Shown: one piece after another, positions 1 to 7,023 of the stretch
Numbering within the stretch: position 1 is the stretch's first letter
How the letters are laid out: every line of letters begins with the position of its first letter
Source: Candidatus Altimarinota bacterium
GTDB lineage: Bacteria; Patescibacteriota; Gracilibacteria; UBA1369; LOWO2-01-FULL-3
Direction: 5' to 3'
Assembly: GCA_029939035.1 (NCBI GenBank)
Contig: JAOZTS010000002.1
Location: 17,898 to 26,549, forward strand
Length of the DNA: 8,652 nucleotides
Position numbers and translations under genes: made by a program
The notes under the pieces: model-generated
Databases searched by the model: none
Told to the model about the DNA's origin: nothing
What the model saw: the letters and a program-made list of their open reading frames with translations, nothing else

Positions 1-1
1 G

Positions 2-3000
2 GCAACAACAGGCAGAGCAATAAGTGCTACTCGATTAGGAGTTAGAGTTGGAAGAATGTCACGAGTAGCAGGAACAATCGCAAGATTGCGAAATACATAC
101 GAAGCAAGCAAGTGGCTACAGTATGGACTAATGTATAGTGGAAAAGCGCTCCAGTTACTTGGGCAGGGATCAGGGTTCTTGTTAACCTACCCTTTGCTCA
201 ATAATACACTTGTAAAAGTAGGTGCACGTTCAAAAAAAGTTGATACAATATTCAAAACATGGACTAAACATGGATGGGGACGAGCAGTTCTTAGAGTAAT
301 GGGTGAAACGGCTATGTTTGCGTCGTTCCATGGTGTAGGCTTTCTGACTAAGTTCTTGAAATATGGAAAGCTTGGAAAAGCGTTTCATGCTATGAGACTG
401 AATCCGAAATATGCGAAGGAAGCAGATTATGTTCTTAAAAAAATTGGCGCAGCCAAAAACGGTAAAGAAGGATGGAAGGCCGTCAAACAACTCTTAGCAG
501 AAGGTATCCCAACAAGGGGAGGATTTAAAAAGTTAAGTCCAAAGGTAGCTGAGATGCTAAGGGGTACAAAAAATCAAATTGGCCAAATGCGTGAAAGATA
601 TTTCAGGTTGATTGCAAATGTGGACGATAAGGGTCTGAAAAGCGTTTTAGGTCTTCTGGTACAAGATTTAGGGTTTGATATGGTTGCCATGATCCTAGGT
701 ACGGTGGCCAAGCATCAATTATATAAGGGGAATCATAGAGAACTTAACTTGATGAATAAAGATACTTTGTTCCAAATGTTTACAATGGGATTAGCTTTCC
801 GTGCGACTTTTGTTGCTATTCCAAAGGCAACTGCTGCTTTAACAAAAAGATTCGGAGGTAAATCCCCTATGGAGGCGGTCGAACTAGGAACGTTAAAACT
901 AGCAAAGGCAAGAGAGCAACGTGTAGCCGAGGTACAACCTGTTGACGCTAAAATTTCAAAATGGGAGTCTAGATACTATGAACTCCAGGGGGAAATTGCA
1001 AAAATGGAGGCTGGTCCAAAAAAGGTCACAGCAGTGAAGGATAAAGCTCGAATAATGATCAAGCTTAAAGGACTGCGCTCTCAAAAAGCAAAAATTGAAA
1101 GAACAAACGGCAAGAGAATTAAAAGCATCGACAAGGAGCTAGCACAATTGAAACAATTGTTAAAGGATGCGCCATTGGCGAATTATCCGGTTCCAAGCGC
1201 TATTGCTAGAATGCTGCCAAGACCTGTGAGAGAGCACTTGTATAAAGTCTACAGAGGTAGAGACGGGATCTTCCTAGGTTCAAAAGGATTTGCTGACTTG
1301 TGTGTGAAGGATTGGCAGGCTGCTGAAATGATCCTAGTAAAAGCTAAGAGATCAATCTTGTCGCCATCTGAAGTGATACATGTAGCGGCGAAGTTGCCAC
1401 CTGAGTCTAGAGGTAAATTCTTAGGTCACATGGGAAGAATTCTCAGACCAGGACAGGCTTATGCTTATAAAAAATTCGTTCAAGGACTTAGTCCATTGCA
1501 TCCAACTGAATATGGTGGATTACCTAAAGATATTGCAAAAATGGCAATACCAAAAGCTGTAAAGGCTAAGGGTCCAACAGCGGTTAAAAATTATAGATGG
1601 CATAAATGGAGAAGAAGACTTGAAGTTTTAGTACTTGGAGGATGGCTCACTCTAGGAGCTTATGGAGTGGCGAGAGGGCAAGAGGCAGTTCCAAAAGGAA
1701 AAACTCCTTATGAGGCAGTAGCAAAGGACTTCAAACCTCCTGAAGATGTAGGAGGTGGTAAAACCGAGGGTGGAAGATTGAATTTCACCCCTCAGCAGTT
1801 AGCCAGCAGGCCGTCAGCTTCGAAACACTCAGCTCGAGTTGTTCAAAAGGCTAAAATAACAGAAATAAGCGGCAAGAATGGTAAAGACAGCACACTTTTG
1901 GGTGCTCCAAAATCAGAAGCGAAAGCTCTTAAAAGAGAGCTTCCTGCATACGGAAAAACTGCAGGCCAACAGGTTAAGGTGCAACACGGTGTACTAAAAG
2001 CACTAGCTAAGGGAGATGTTGGTAAACCGACGCTTTGGGCAATGGCCAATTGGTTCACAAAATGCCCAGATCCGTTAAAGCCGTTTGTTTTGGTAACTGC
2101 ATCTATTCCAAAAGATGCAACTGGCAAGAACTTAAAGCCAGACGTTTATATAGTTTACAATCAGGGTGCATACGCAGATTATTGGGCTAAAAAGCATGGA
2201 AAACCAGCGAGTGAGGCTCCATTTATCTTAGACACAATTGCGGCAACGAGGTCATATGTAAATCAATACGACCTTTGGAAGGCTGCTAAGAAGGGGGAAG
2301 TTTTGACTGGTCTTGCTTGGCTTGCTAGCGAATCCTATGAAGTTATTGGAGGAGGACTCTTTCAGGGCAATATCGTCTCTAGAACAATCGTTGGTCCCGA
2401 AAACAACCTTATGGAGACCGGCAGACTTGAAGGCTTAAAAAGATATGCACACAAGAACCCTTTCAGAACTGCATACCTTTTCATGTGGCTTTCAGCGTTG
2501 GGAATATATGCGGGTAATAGAATAAGAGGGGTAAAGGAAGTGGCAGAAGGTGAGAAGGAAAGAGATGAGTGGGACAAGAAGCTAGAAATCACTAAGGGAG
2601 GCTCTTTAGGATTTATTGCGAACGGAGCCGTTTTGCTTGGAAAGGCCCTTGTACGAATTCATAGTTATCCATGGAGAAAATTGGACATTGCGACGGTAGA
2701 AAAAGCCCCTGTAGTGATGGACAGAGAATTTCCAGCATTGGCGGAGGTGGTTAAGGGTGAAAAGCTTTTATCACCTGAAGGTCAAAGCCGACTTGAAGGT
2801 ACGTATAACAGCGTTGTGAAAAGTAATTTAAAAATGCTAAATTTCAAGAATGGTGGTAAAAGCAAAACTTTAGAGGTATTCAAACAAGTCGTCAGAAATC
2901 GTTATATTAAGCTAAGGTTAAAGGATATTGGAGATTCAAAACCTGGGACTCCCCCACTTGTGGGTGAGAGACTTAGACAACTAGATACAGAGATAAAAAG

Positions 3001-4021
3001 ACTCGTAAGGGAGTATCAGAAAAATTCTGAGGCAATTCAAGATCTCCTTTTGGGAGGTAAGGATGTTTTTTCTCCAAAGTTTTTCTCAGAGACATCGAAT
3101 GGTCCTAAAGTCGCAGCTGAGGCTATTTCTGAAATTTTCGTTGCATCTAAAAAATTGTCTGTTGCAGATAAGGGTAGGTTTAATAAAAGTCTCAGAAAGA
3201 CTTTCCAAAAACTTGCAGTCTTGCAAAAACAGAACCCTAAGATGAAAGCTAAATTAAAGGAGCTTGCGAACTTGGAGGCTGCTATTAAACTACAAGAAGC
3301 GGCATATAAGGCTACCGGTAAGGGCTCAGCAAAGAAGATTGCTGCGAAATACCCTCTTGAAAGCAGTGGTGAATTAAAGAACCACGCAGATTTCAAAGCA
3401 AATCCAGAGCTTAGCACAAAAGCATTGGATGCTCATGCATTCCTTACAAGGTACGAGGCTATGCTTTCGAGACAAAAGGTTCTCGCAAAAGAGAAGGGAT
3501 TGTTTAAAGCAAAAGCGAAAGCTATTGTGAAAGATCAATTGGCAAAGGCATCAACTGATCCAAAAAGGCGAGCTATGCTGGGGGCTTTAGGTGGAGCATT
3601 AGCTGTAGTACTGATCAAAATGTTTACTTCTGCAGATAACGAAGAATATGAGTATGGAAAAATGAGAGTTGGAGTGCCTGGTGACTCTCAAACTCCGTCT
3701 GAACATGACAAGGAATGGAAAGATAAGTTCGGCAAAAAAAGAATAAAGGATGACTTGAAAAAGAATACACGTAAGCAGGTTGATCCGTGGAGTGGCTGGG
3801 GCAAGGCTGATGCAGGCGTTGAGACTAAACCAGGTACTAAGGCTAAACCAGCGCATAGACCTTCGTCGCATAGAGCAATGGCCACAGATACAGCTAAAAA
3901 CGCATTGTTAGGCGAACCTACTGACAAAGACGCTGGAGCAGGCACCAAAGATGCTACGTCTGCAATGGCACCGCTAAATGTAACTAAGCAGGATGTACAC
4001 AAACTAATAGATTCTCTATAA
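2..4021 (+). CDS. Very large lysine-rich putative multi-pass membrane protein of unknown function, probably 5'-partial
   Basis: I do not recognise a family. The first ATG in the window is at 56 (1321 residues from there), but the frame is open back to base 2 with similar basic, small-residue-rich sequence, so the true start may lie upstream. Numbering from that ATG, hydrophobic stretches lie near residues 21-50, 83-100, 196-218 and 237-262. A possible coiled coil spans about 298-373. Likely membrane helices are at 522-540 (preceded by RRR), 805-819 and 1173-1188. The segment between 541 and 800 is richer in folded-looking sequence and may be extracytoplasmic. About 960-1150 is charged and helical. 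The last 130 residues are hydrophilic and low-complexity (Lys, Asp, Ala, Gly, Pro), likely disordered. Only two cysteines were seen. It heads an operon with two paralogous genes 16 bp downstream. A structural or membrane-scaffold role is inference only; no catalytic motif was seen. Confidence 0.85.
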   Translation, partial: ATTGRAISATRLGVRVGRMSRVAGTIARLRNTYEASKWLQYGLMYSGKALQLLGQGSGFLLTYPLLNNTLVKVGARSKKVDTIFKTWTKHGWGRAVLRVMGETAMFASFHGVGFLTKFLKYGKLGKAFHAMRLNPKYAKEADYVLKKIGAAKNGKEGWKAVKQLLAEGIPTRGGFKKLSPKVAEMLRGTKNQIGQMRERYFRLIANVDDKGLKSVLGLLVQDLGFDMVAMILGTVAKHQLYKGNHRELNLMNKDTLFQMFTMGLAFRATFVAIPKATAALTKRFGGKSPMEAVELGTLKLAKAREQRVAEVQPVDAKISKWESRYYELQGEIAKMEAGPKKVTAVKDKARIMIKLKGLRSQKAKIERTNGKRIKSIDKELAQLKQLLKDAPLANYPVPSAIARMLPRPVREHLYKVYRGRDGIFLGSKGFADLCVKDWQAAEMILVKAKRSILSPSEVIHVAAKLPPESRGKFLGHMGRILRPGQAYAYKKFVQGLSPLHPTEYGGLPKDIAKMAIPKAVKAKGPTAVKNYRWHKWRRRLEVLVLGGWLTLGAYGVARGQEAVPKGKTPYEAVAKDFKPPEDVGGGKTEGGRLNFTPQQLASRPSASKHSARVVQKAKITEISGKNGKDSTLLGAPKSEAKALKRELPAYGKTAGQQVKVQHGVLKALAKGDVGKPTLWAMANWFTKCPDPLKPFVLVTASIPKDATGKNLKPDVYIVYNQGAYADYWAKKHGKPASEAPFILDTIAATRSYVNQYDLWKAAKKGEVLTGLAWLASESYEVIGGGLFQGNIVSRTIVGPENNLMETGRLEGLKRYAHKNPFRTAYLFMWLSALGIYAGNRIRGVKEVAEGEKERDEWDKKLEITKGGSLGFIANGAVLLGKALVRIHSYPWRKLDIATVEKAPVVMDREFPALAEVVKGEKLLSPEGQSRLEGTYNSVVKSNLKMLNFKNGGKSKTLEVFKQVVRNRYIKLRLKDIGDSKPGTPPLVGERLRQLDTEIKRLVREYQKNSEAIQDLLLGGKDVFSPKFFSETSNGPKVAAEAISEIFVASKKLSVADKGRFNKSLRKTFQKLAVLQKQNPKMKAKLKELANLEAAIKLQEAAYKATGKGSAKKIAAKYPLESSGELKNHADFKANPELSTKALDAHAFLTRYEAMLSRQKVLAKEKGLFKAKAKAIVKDQLAKASTDPKRRAMLGALGGALAVVLIKMFTSADNEEYEYGKMRVGVPGDSQTPSEHDKEWKDKFGKKRIKDDLKKNTRKQVDPWSGWGKADAGVETKPGTKAKPAHRPSSHRAMATDTAKNALLGEPTDKDAGAGTKDATSAMAPLNVTKQDVHKLIDSL

Positions 4022-4037
4022 AAAGTGACACGATAGT

Positions 4038-4949
4038 ATGCTCGACACAATAAAAGACATTGCAAAATATCCGCTACGGATGCCATCTGCCTTCGTTGAG
4101 GCGATAAAAAAGGCAAGGGAGGACCAGGATTCAAGTCTCTTGGATAAGATTGGTGTTTTCTTTTCTGCATTTACAGATGCTATGGGTGGAATTGATAAGG
4201 AGAGAGAGGATGTTGCGAAGGGCACAGAAGCTGCGGTTCAAGGCAGCATTATACGAACTCTAAAGCATCCTACTTCGTATTTAAACTTGAAAAGATCACC
4301 TGGTCAGCCAACAACAACAACTCAACAAGTCGATAAGACATTGGCAGTTGCGACCAGAGGATTTGGACAATTAGACAGAGCATCTCGGGCTCATGCACAC
4401 AGAGCTATTAAGAACTTTGAGGAGAAACTGCAAGGCAACTCTGTATATTTGAATTACGATGAGGTCACATGCTTGGGTGCAACGGCAACGGCTGTTTTGT
4501 TGGAACTAAAGCACCAATATCCAAACCCTGCTGACTTCAAAAAGGCATTAGACGGTTATCTAAAAGCATCAGAAGGTTCTAATTTTCCATTAAAAAAGAT
4601 GATGAAGTTATCGACCTTGAGTATATTCAGTTTAAAAACTGCGGATTTAATTAGTGTAGCAAGGAAGTTTGGCCTTACCGCATGGGATGCTCCAAAAATA
4701 ATAGTTGATATTCTTCCAGCCCTAAAAAATCCTAAGAAGAATAAATCGATGCTTGCACAATTTTTCAAAAAACATATCTTACGAAACACCGATTCTGGAA
4801 ATATAGAAAAAGTTATTGTTCTTATGGATAAAATAAAGAAAAGTCCAGGCAAAACTTTGACAACTCAGGATATAACCGATCTGGTCTTTTTGATTGACGA
4901 TAGAGATTTCAAACGTTTGATTTCAGTACTCACTAATAATCGCTCATAA
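4038..4949 (+). CDS. Uncharacterised protein, paralogue of the next gene
   Basis: This 303-residue protein matches no family I know, but it is clearly homologous to the gene immediately downstream. Shared blocks are PLRM near residue 12, KIGVFFSAF at 37-45, ATRGFG at 105-110 followed by S..HA, LG......L.ELK..YP at 146-162, L.KM.K.S.L.IF at 185-197, FF.K at 242-245 with G.I.K soon after, and LTTQDITDLVF at 274-284 followed by I...DF. It is mainly predicted helical and basic, with a Thr/Gln-rich linker around 90-98. There is no signal peptide, and the only hydrophobic stretch (148-156) is short, so it is probably cytoplasmic or peripheral. It starts 16 bp after the large membrane-protein gene and ends 9 bp before its paralogue, so co-transcription is likely. 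The sequence before the ATG (gtgacacgatagt) holds no good Shine-Dalgarno. Function is unknown. Confidence 0.9.
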   Translation: MLDTIKDIAKYPLRMPSAFVEAIKKAREDQDSSLLDKIGVFFSAFTDAMGGIDKEREDVAKGTEAAVQGSIIRTLKHPTSYLNLKRSPGQPTTTTQQVDKTLAVATRGFGQLDRASRAHAHRAIKNFEEKLQGNSVYLNYDEVTCLGATATAVLLELKHQYPNPADFKKALDGYLKASEGSNFPLKKMMKLSTLSIFSLKTADLISVARKFGLTAWDAPKIIVDILPALKNPKKNKSMLAQFFKKHILRNTDSGNIEKVIVLMDKIKKSPGKTLTTQDITDLVFLIDDRDFKRLISVLTNNRS

Positions 4950-4958
4950 CCAACTACT

Positions 4959-5996
4959 ATGATATTCAGTTTACCATTCAGATTAGCAGGTCGTGTGAAA
5001 AACTCACTTTCTAATGCATATGAGTCCGCTAAGGAATCGAGAGACGCGGGGTATGCAAAGAAAGTAGGTATATTTTTGTACTCTTTTTCGAAATCGATGC
5101 TTGGGATTGGGAAGAGCAAACTCGAAACTACTAATAAGACTTCTAAAAGTGTTCGTGAAGGGATTGATGATGTTATTGCTCGTTACAAAAAGGCTTTTGG
5201 ACTAGATGGAAAGCTCGAGGGTAAAGATAAAAAATTTGTTGATATCAATACTGCACTAGCGGCAAGAGGTTTTGGGAGAGTTAGCGGCAAATCTCAGGGA
5301 CATGCACGTGAGGGACTTGATCTTCAAAGGAAGGCTGTTGAGAAGGATAAGGATCCGTTGGAGCCTTTGAGTTTTGAGCAATCTGTTGCACTTGGATCGG
5401 TTACATTATTAACTCTGAAGGAATTAAAGAAAAAGTACCCTACTCAAGAAAAGTTCAAAACTGCTATTCGTCGCATTTCTAAATTGTCAGGCAAGGCTAA
5501 ATATACTTTGGAAAAGATGCTGAAGTTTTCGGTTCTTGGAATCTTTAAGGTTAAAAGCAAGGAGGATAGGATTAGGTTTTTGAGAAAAGTGAAGGTAAGG
5601 AGAAGTATGGGAGATATTATTGGAAGAGGTGATATGAATGATGCTTCAGACCTTCTGGAAGGATTGAGTAAAAAGCCTTTGGAAAACAAAGACCAAATCG
5701 TTACCTTCTTCCGAAAAAGATTATTCAAAAAGACAAAAACTGGGAAGATCAGAAAAATTGTTACCCTAATACATGACAAGATGACAAGTGGAGCGAAGAA
5801 GATGACACTGGACGACCTCACAGATCTAGTTTTCTGGATAAATAGTGCTGACTTTGATGGTATTGCTAAATTGTTTACAGGGAAGCTGACTAAGGTTTCT
5901 AAGGAAAAGTCATCTGCTAAAGAGCCTGAGCCTGCTGCTTCGGCCAGCGAGGCTTCTACGGATACGAGTGAAGAAACTAAATCTAAAGCCGCATAA
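4959..5996 (+). CDS. Uncharacterised protein, paralogue of the preceding gene, with acidic C-terminal tail
   Basis: This 345-residue protein of unknown family aligns along nearly its whole length with the preceding gene. Matching blocks are PFRLAG at 6-11, KVGIFLYSF at 35-43, AARGFG at 101-106 with S..HA after it, LG......L.ELK..YP at 145-161, L.KM.K.S.L.IF at 184-196, FFRK at 250-253, TGKIRKIV at 261-268 and MTLDDLTDLVF at 282-292 followed by I..ADF. It differs by a Lys/Asp-rich insertion around 78-93. It also has a C-terminal extension of about 35 residues, rich in Ser, Ala, Glu and Lys, that looks disordered and is absent from the sister protein. The core is basic and probably helical, with no signal peptide or convincing membrane helix. 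The start is set by the ATG 9 bp after the previous stop; no Shine-Dalgarno is visible. The arrangement indicates an ancient tandem duplication within the operon. Confidence 0.9.
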   Translation: MIFSLPFRLAGRVKNSLSNAYESAKESRDAGYAKKVGIFLYSFSKSMLGIGKSKLETTNKTSKSVREGIDDVIARYKKAFGLDGKLEGKDKKFVDINTALAARGFGRVSGKSQGHAREGLDLQRKAVEKDKDPLEPLSFEQSVALGSVTLLTLKELKKKYPTQEKFKTAIRRISKLSGKAKYTLEKMLKFSVLGIFKVKSKEDRIRFLRKVKVRRSMGDIIGRGDMNDASDLLEGLSKKPLENKDQIVTFFRKRLFKKTKTGKIRKIVTLIHDKMTSGAKKMTLDDLTDLVFWINSADFDGIAKLFTGKLTKVSKEKSSAKEPEPAASASEASTDTSEETKSKAA

Positions 5997-5999
5997 TTT

Positions 6000-6251
6000 A
6001 TGGATAAGAAGTCTGTACAATTTGATATTCTGAAACTGTTGAAGGATTCGACGATTTCAGATCACGATAAGGAGATGGTGCAGATTTTGCTTCCAGTAAT
6101 GGAGTGGGATGTTTTGAGGAATATTCATAAGGCCTTGAAGCATGAGCAGAGGAAAATGAAACAGCTTGATCAAAAACAGAAGAGAGTTGAGATGAAATAC
6201 AAGGTTATGGTGGATAAACTTTGCAAGATGCAGCTGAAAAAGAAGGCGTAG
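6000..6251 (+). CDS. Small charged protein with C-terminal coiled coil, unknown function
   Basis: This 83-residue protein begins 3 bp after the stop of the preceding gene and closes the operon with TAG. Residues 1-40 look like a compact helical segment (FDILKLLKD, then VQILLPVMEWDVL). Residues 44-80 are almost entirely Lys, Gln, Glu, Met and Arg and read as a basic coiled coil or long helix ending in LKKKA. No family was recognised. It is probably real: the position is tight, the frame is maintained, and codon usage matches the upstream genes. A role as an adaptor or assembly partner for the upstream operon products is inference from position only. No Shine-Dalgarno is visible, so translation may be coupled to termination of the preceding gene. 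Confidence 0.78.
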   Translation: MDKKSVQFDILKLLKDSTISDHDKEMVQILLPVMEWDVLRNIHKALKHEQRKMKQLDQKQKRVEMKYKVMVDKLCKMQLKKKA

Positions 6252-6279
6252 TCCCCTTTTTGGCTAATCAAACTTCCTC

Positions 6280-6307
6280 TTGCTTTTTCGCCGTGAATCC
6301 GTATAAT
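6280..6307 (+). promoter_or_regulatory. Putative sigma-70 promoter of a small-RNA gene
   Basis: TTGCTT at 6280-6285, a 16-bp spacer and a perfect TATAAT at 6302-6307 form a good housekeeping-type promoter just downstream of the operon. Transcription should start near 6313-6315, immediately before a hairpin-forming segment that ends in a strong terminator. No protein gene follows, which argues for an RNA product. Confidence 0.55.
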
Positions 6308-6312
6308 TTAAT

Positions 6313-6440
6313 AGCTGAAAGGGCTCACGCTCTCGAAGCAAAAATTCTTGTAAGATTAGGGTACTTTAGGCTTTTCTAGGGCGTAGATATTCCTAAGTCA
6401 CATCAAGGTCCCTACCCCAAGCGGGTAGGGCTTTTTTTTT
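6313..6440 (+). ncRNA. Candidate structured small RNA of unknown class
   Basis: This stretch of about 125 bp lies between a good promoter and an intrinsic terminator and has no convincing reading frame. Three foldable elements follow one another. The first is a hairpin at 6314-6339: GCT pairs with AGC, then a 3x3 internal loop GAA/CGA, then AGGGC pairs with GCTCT around a TCAC loop. The second, at 6363-6398, pairs ACTTTAGG with CCTAAGT (one bulged T) and encloses a TCTA/TAGA hairpin with a GGGCG loop. The third is the terminator stem. I checked by eye for signal recognition particle RNA, tmRNA and RNase P signatures and saw none; the length is short for typical 6S RNA. The alternative is the untranslated tail and terminator of the upstream operon. 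Expression has not been shown. Confidence 0.4.
6410..6440 (+). terminator. Strong intrinsic (Rho-independent) terminator
   Basis: A perfect 8-bp stem, CCCTACCC (6410-6417) with GGGTAGGG (6423-6430), encloses a CAAGC loop. It is followed by C and nine Ts (6432-6440). The T-run is on the plus strand only, so it stops rightward transcription: the candidate small RNA and any read-through from the four-gene operon. Confidence 0.9.
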
Positions 6441-6485
6441 GCTTATTCAGAAGTGTGTGGCTTTGTTGCGCGGTTTATTTGATGA

Positions 6486-6501
6486 AAATCCCAGGGGATT
6501 T
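6486..6501. repeat. Perfect inverted repeat, 7-bp arms
   Basis: AAATCCC and GGGATTT are separated by AG. The repeat lies in the 160-bp stretch between the terminator and the tRNA gene, 14 bp upstream of the -35 box of the tRNA promoter. There is no T-run, so it is not a terminator. It could be a protein-binding site or a chance palindrome. Nothing else was seen between 6441 and 6514. Confidence 0.35.
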
Positions 6502-6514
6502 ATTGCTTAGGATC

Positions 6515-6542
6515 TTGACTGACCATTGCAATTTCCTACAAT
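6515..6542 (+). promoter_or_regulatory. Putative promoter of tRNA-His
   Basis: TTGACT at 6515-6520, a 16-bp spacer and TACAAT at 6537-6542 give a near-consensus housekeeping promoter. Predicted initiation is near 6549, leaving a 5' leader of about 50 nt for RNase P to remove. A tRNA with its own promoter just after a terminator is a coherent unit. Confidence 0.55.
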
Positions 6543-6601
6543 TCTAAAAGTATTGTTTTTTTCGGACCAAATCAGTAAGATTGGAACGTTGAAAAAATTA
6601 T

Positions 6602-6679
6602 GGTGAGTGTAGCTCAGTTGGTTAGAGCACCTGGTTGTGGTCCAGGGGGTCGTGGGTTCGAAACCCATCACTCACCCCA
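6602..6679 (+). tRNA. tRNA-His (anticodon GTG), CCA encoded
   Basis: A full cloverleaf can be drawn. The acceptor arm GTGAGTG (6603-6609) pairs with CACTCAC (6669-6675). The D stem is GCTC/GAGC. The anticodon stem CCTGG/CCAGG encloses loop TTGTGGT with anticodon GTG at 6637-6639. The T arm GTGGG-TTCGAAA-CCCAT includes one G-T wobble. The extra G at 6602 (G-1) opposite C73 (6676) is the known identity element for histidyl-tRNA synthetase, and CCA is encoded at 6677-6679. The 3' end is duplicated after the downstream toxin gene, suggesting use as an integration site. Confidence 0.97.
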
Positions 6680-6681
6680 TT
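6669..6681 (+). repeat. 13-bp direct repeat, left copy (tRNA-His 3' end), possible attachment site
   Basis: CACTCACCCCATT comprises the acceptor 3' strand, C73, CCA and two flanking bases of tRNA-His. An identical copy lies at 7312-7324. The two copies bracket the toxin-antitoxin pair and its promoter, as left and right attachment sites do around elements integrated at tRNA ends. Confidence 0.6.
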
Positions 6682-6686
6682 CTGTA

Positions 6687-6715
6687 TTGACGCTGTCATT
6701 ACATTTTGGTATACT
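6687..6715 (+). promoter_or_regulatory. Promoter of the toxin-antitoxin operon
   Basis: TTGACG at 6687-6692 and TATACT at 6710-6715 are separated by the optimal 17 bp, with an extended -10 TG at 6707-6708. Initiation near 6722 would give a leader of only about 23 nt before the antitoxin ATG. The promoter lies wholly inside the direct repeats, so the pair carries its own expression signal. Confidence 0.75.
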
Positions 6716-6730
6716 GAAGGTGTTTATAAT

Positions 6731-6745
6731 TAACTATAATAGTTA
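6731..6745. promoter_or_regulatory. Palindromic candidate operator overlapping the antitoxin start
   Basis: TAACTATAATAGTTA is a perfect 15-bp palindrome about a central A. It ends on the A of the antitoxin start codon and lies just after the predicted transcription start. RelB-family antitoxins and their toxin complexes repress their own operons by binding such palindromes through the ribbon-helix-helix domain. Assigning this site that role is inference from position. Confidence 0.5.
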
Positions 6746-7023
6746 TGACCACAATACAAGTTCGCATAGATAAAAAGACGAAAAAACAGGCTCAAAAAAT
6801 CCTTAATGAAATGGGGCTAGATATGAGCACGGCTATTAAACTATATTTCAAACAGATTGCAATCAACAAGGGAATTCCTTTCAGAATAATCACTGAAAAT
6901 GGCATGACTCTTGAACAGGAATTGGCAATACTTAAGGCTTCAGAGGAAGCAAAGAAGGGAATAGGAATTTCTGAGTCCTTTGACTCACCAGAGGAACTTA
7001 TCAAGGAGTTAAAGAAAAAGTAA
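6745..7023 (+). CDS. relB: RelB/DinJ-family antitoxin
   Basis: This 92-residue protein is the antitoxin of a type II toxin-antitoxin pair. The N-terminal MTTIQVRIDKKTKKQAQKIL, followed by NEMGLDMSTAIKLYFKQIA, is the typical RelB/DinJ ribbon-helix-helix: one short beta strand, then two helices, through about residue 42. This part dimerises and binds DNA. Residues 43-48 (GIPFRI) match the conserved hinge often seen as GlPF. The C-terminal half, rich in Glu and Lys, is expected to wrap round and neutralise the toxin. Length is normal for the family. The stop overlaps the toxin start by one base (TAATG), indicating translational coupling. No Shine-Dalgarno precedes the ATG, where a palindrome lies instead. 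Regulation is probably by conditional cooperativity, as known for RelBE. Confidence 0.9.
   Translation: MTTIQVRIDKKTKKQAQKILNEMGLDMSTAIKLYFKQIAINKGIPFRIITENGMTLEQELAILKASEEAKKGIGISESFDSPEELIKELKKK

Noticed and set aside
3688..4170. Minus-strand open frame of 160 codons across the end of the large gene, and other minus-strand frames within 230-5821
   Set aside because: They lie opposite genes with coherent, lysine-rich products and clear operon structure. Their translations are Ser/Phe/Leu-rich mirror composition with no motif, and no promoter or start signal supports them.
6313..6440. Signal recognition particle RNA, 6S RNA, tmRNA or a riboswitch
   Set aside because: The conserved apical GGAAG/AGCAGC signal of the particle RNA is absent, there is no tRNA-like end, the length is short for 6S, and no gene follows that a riboswitch could control.
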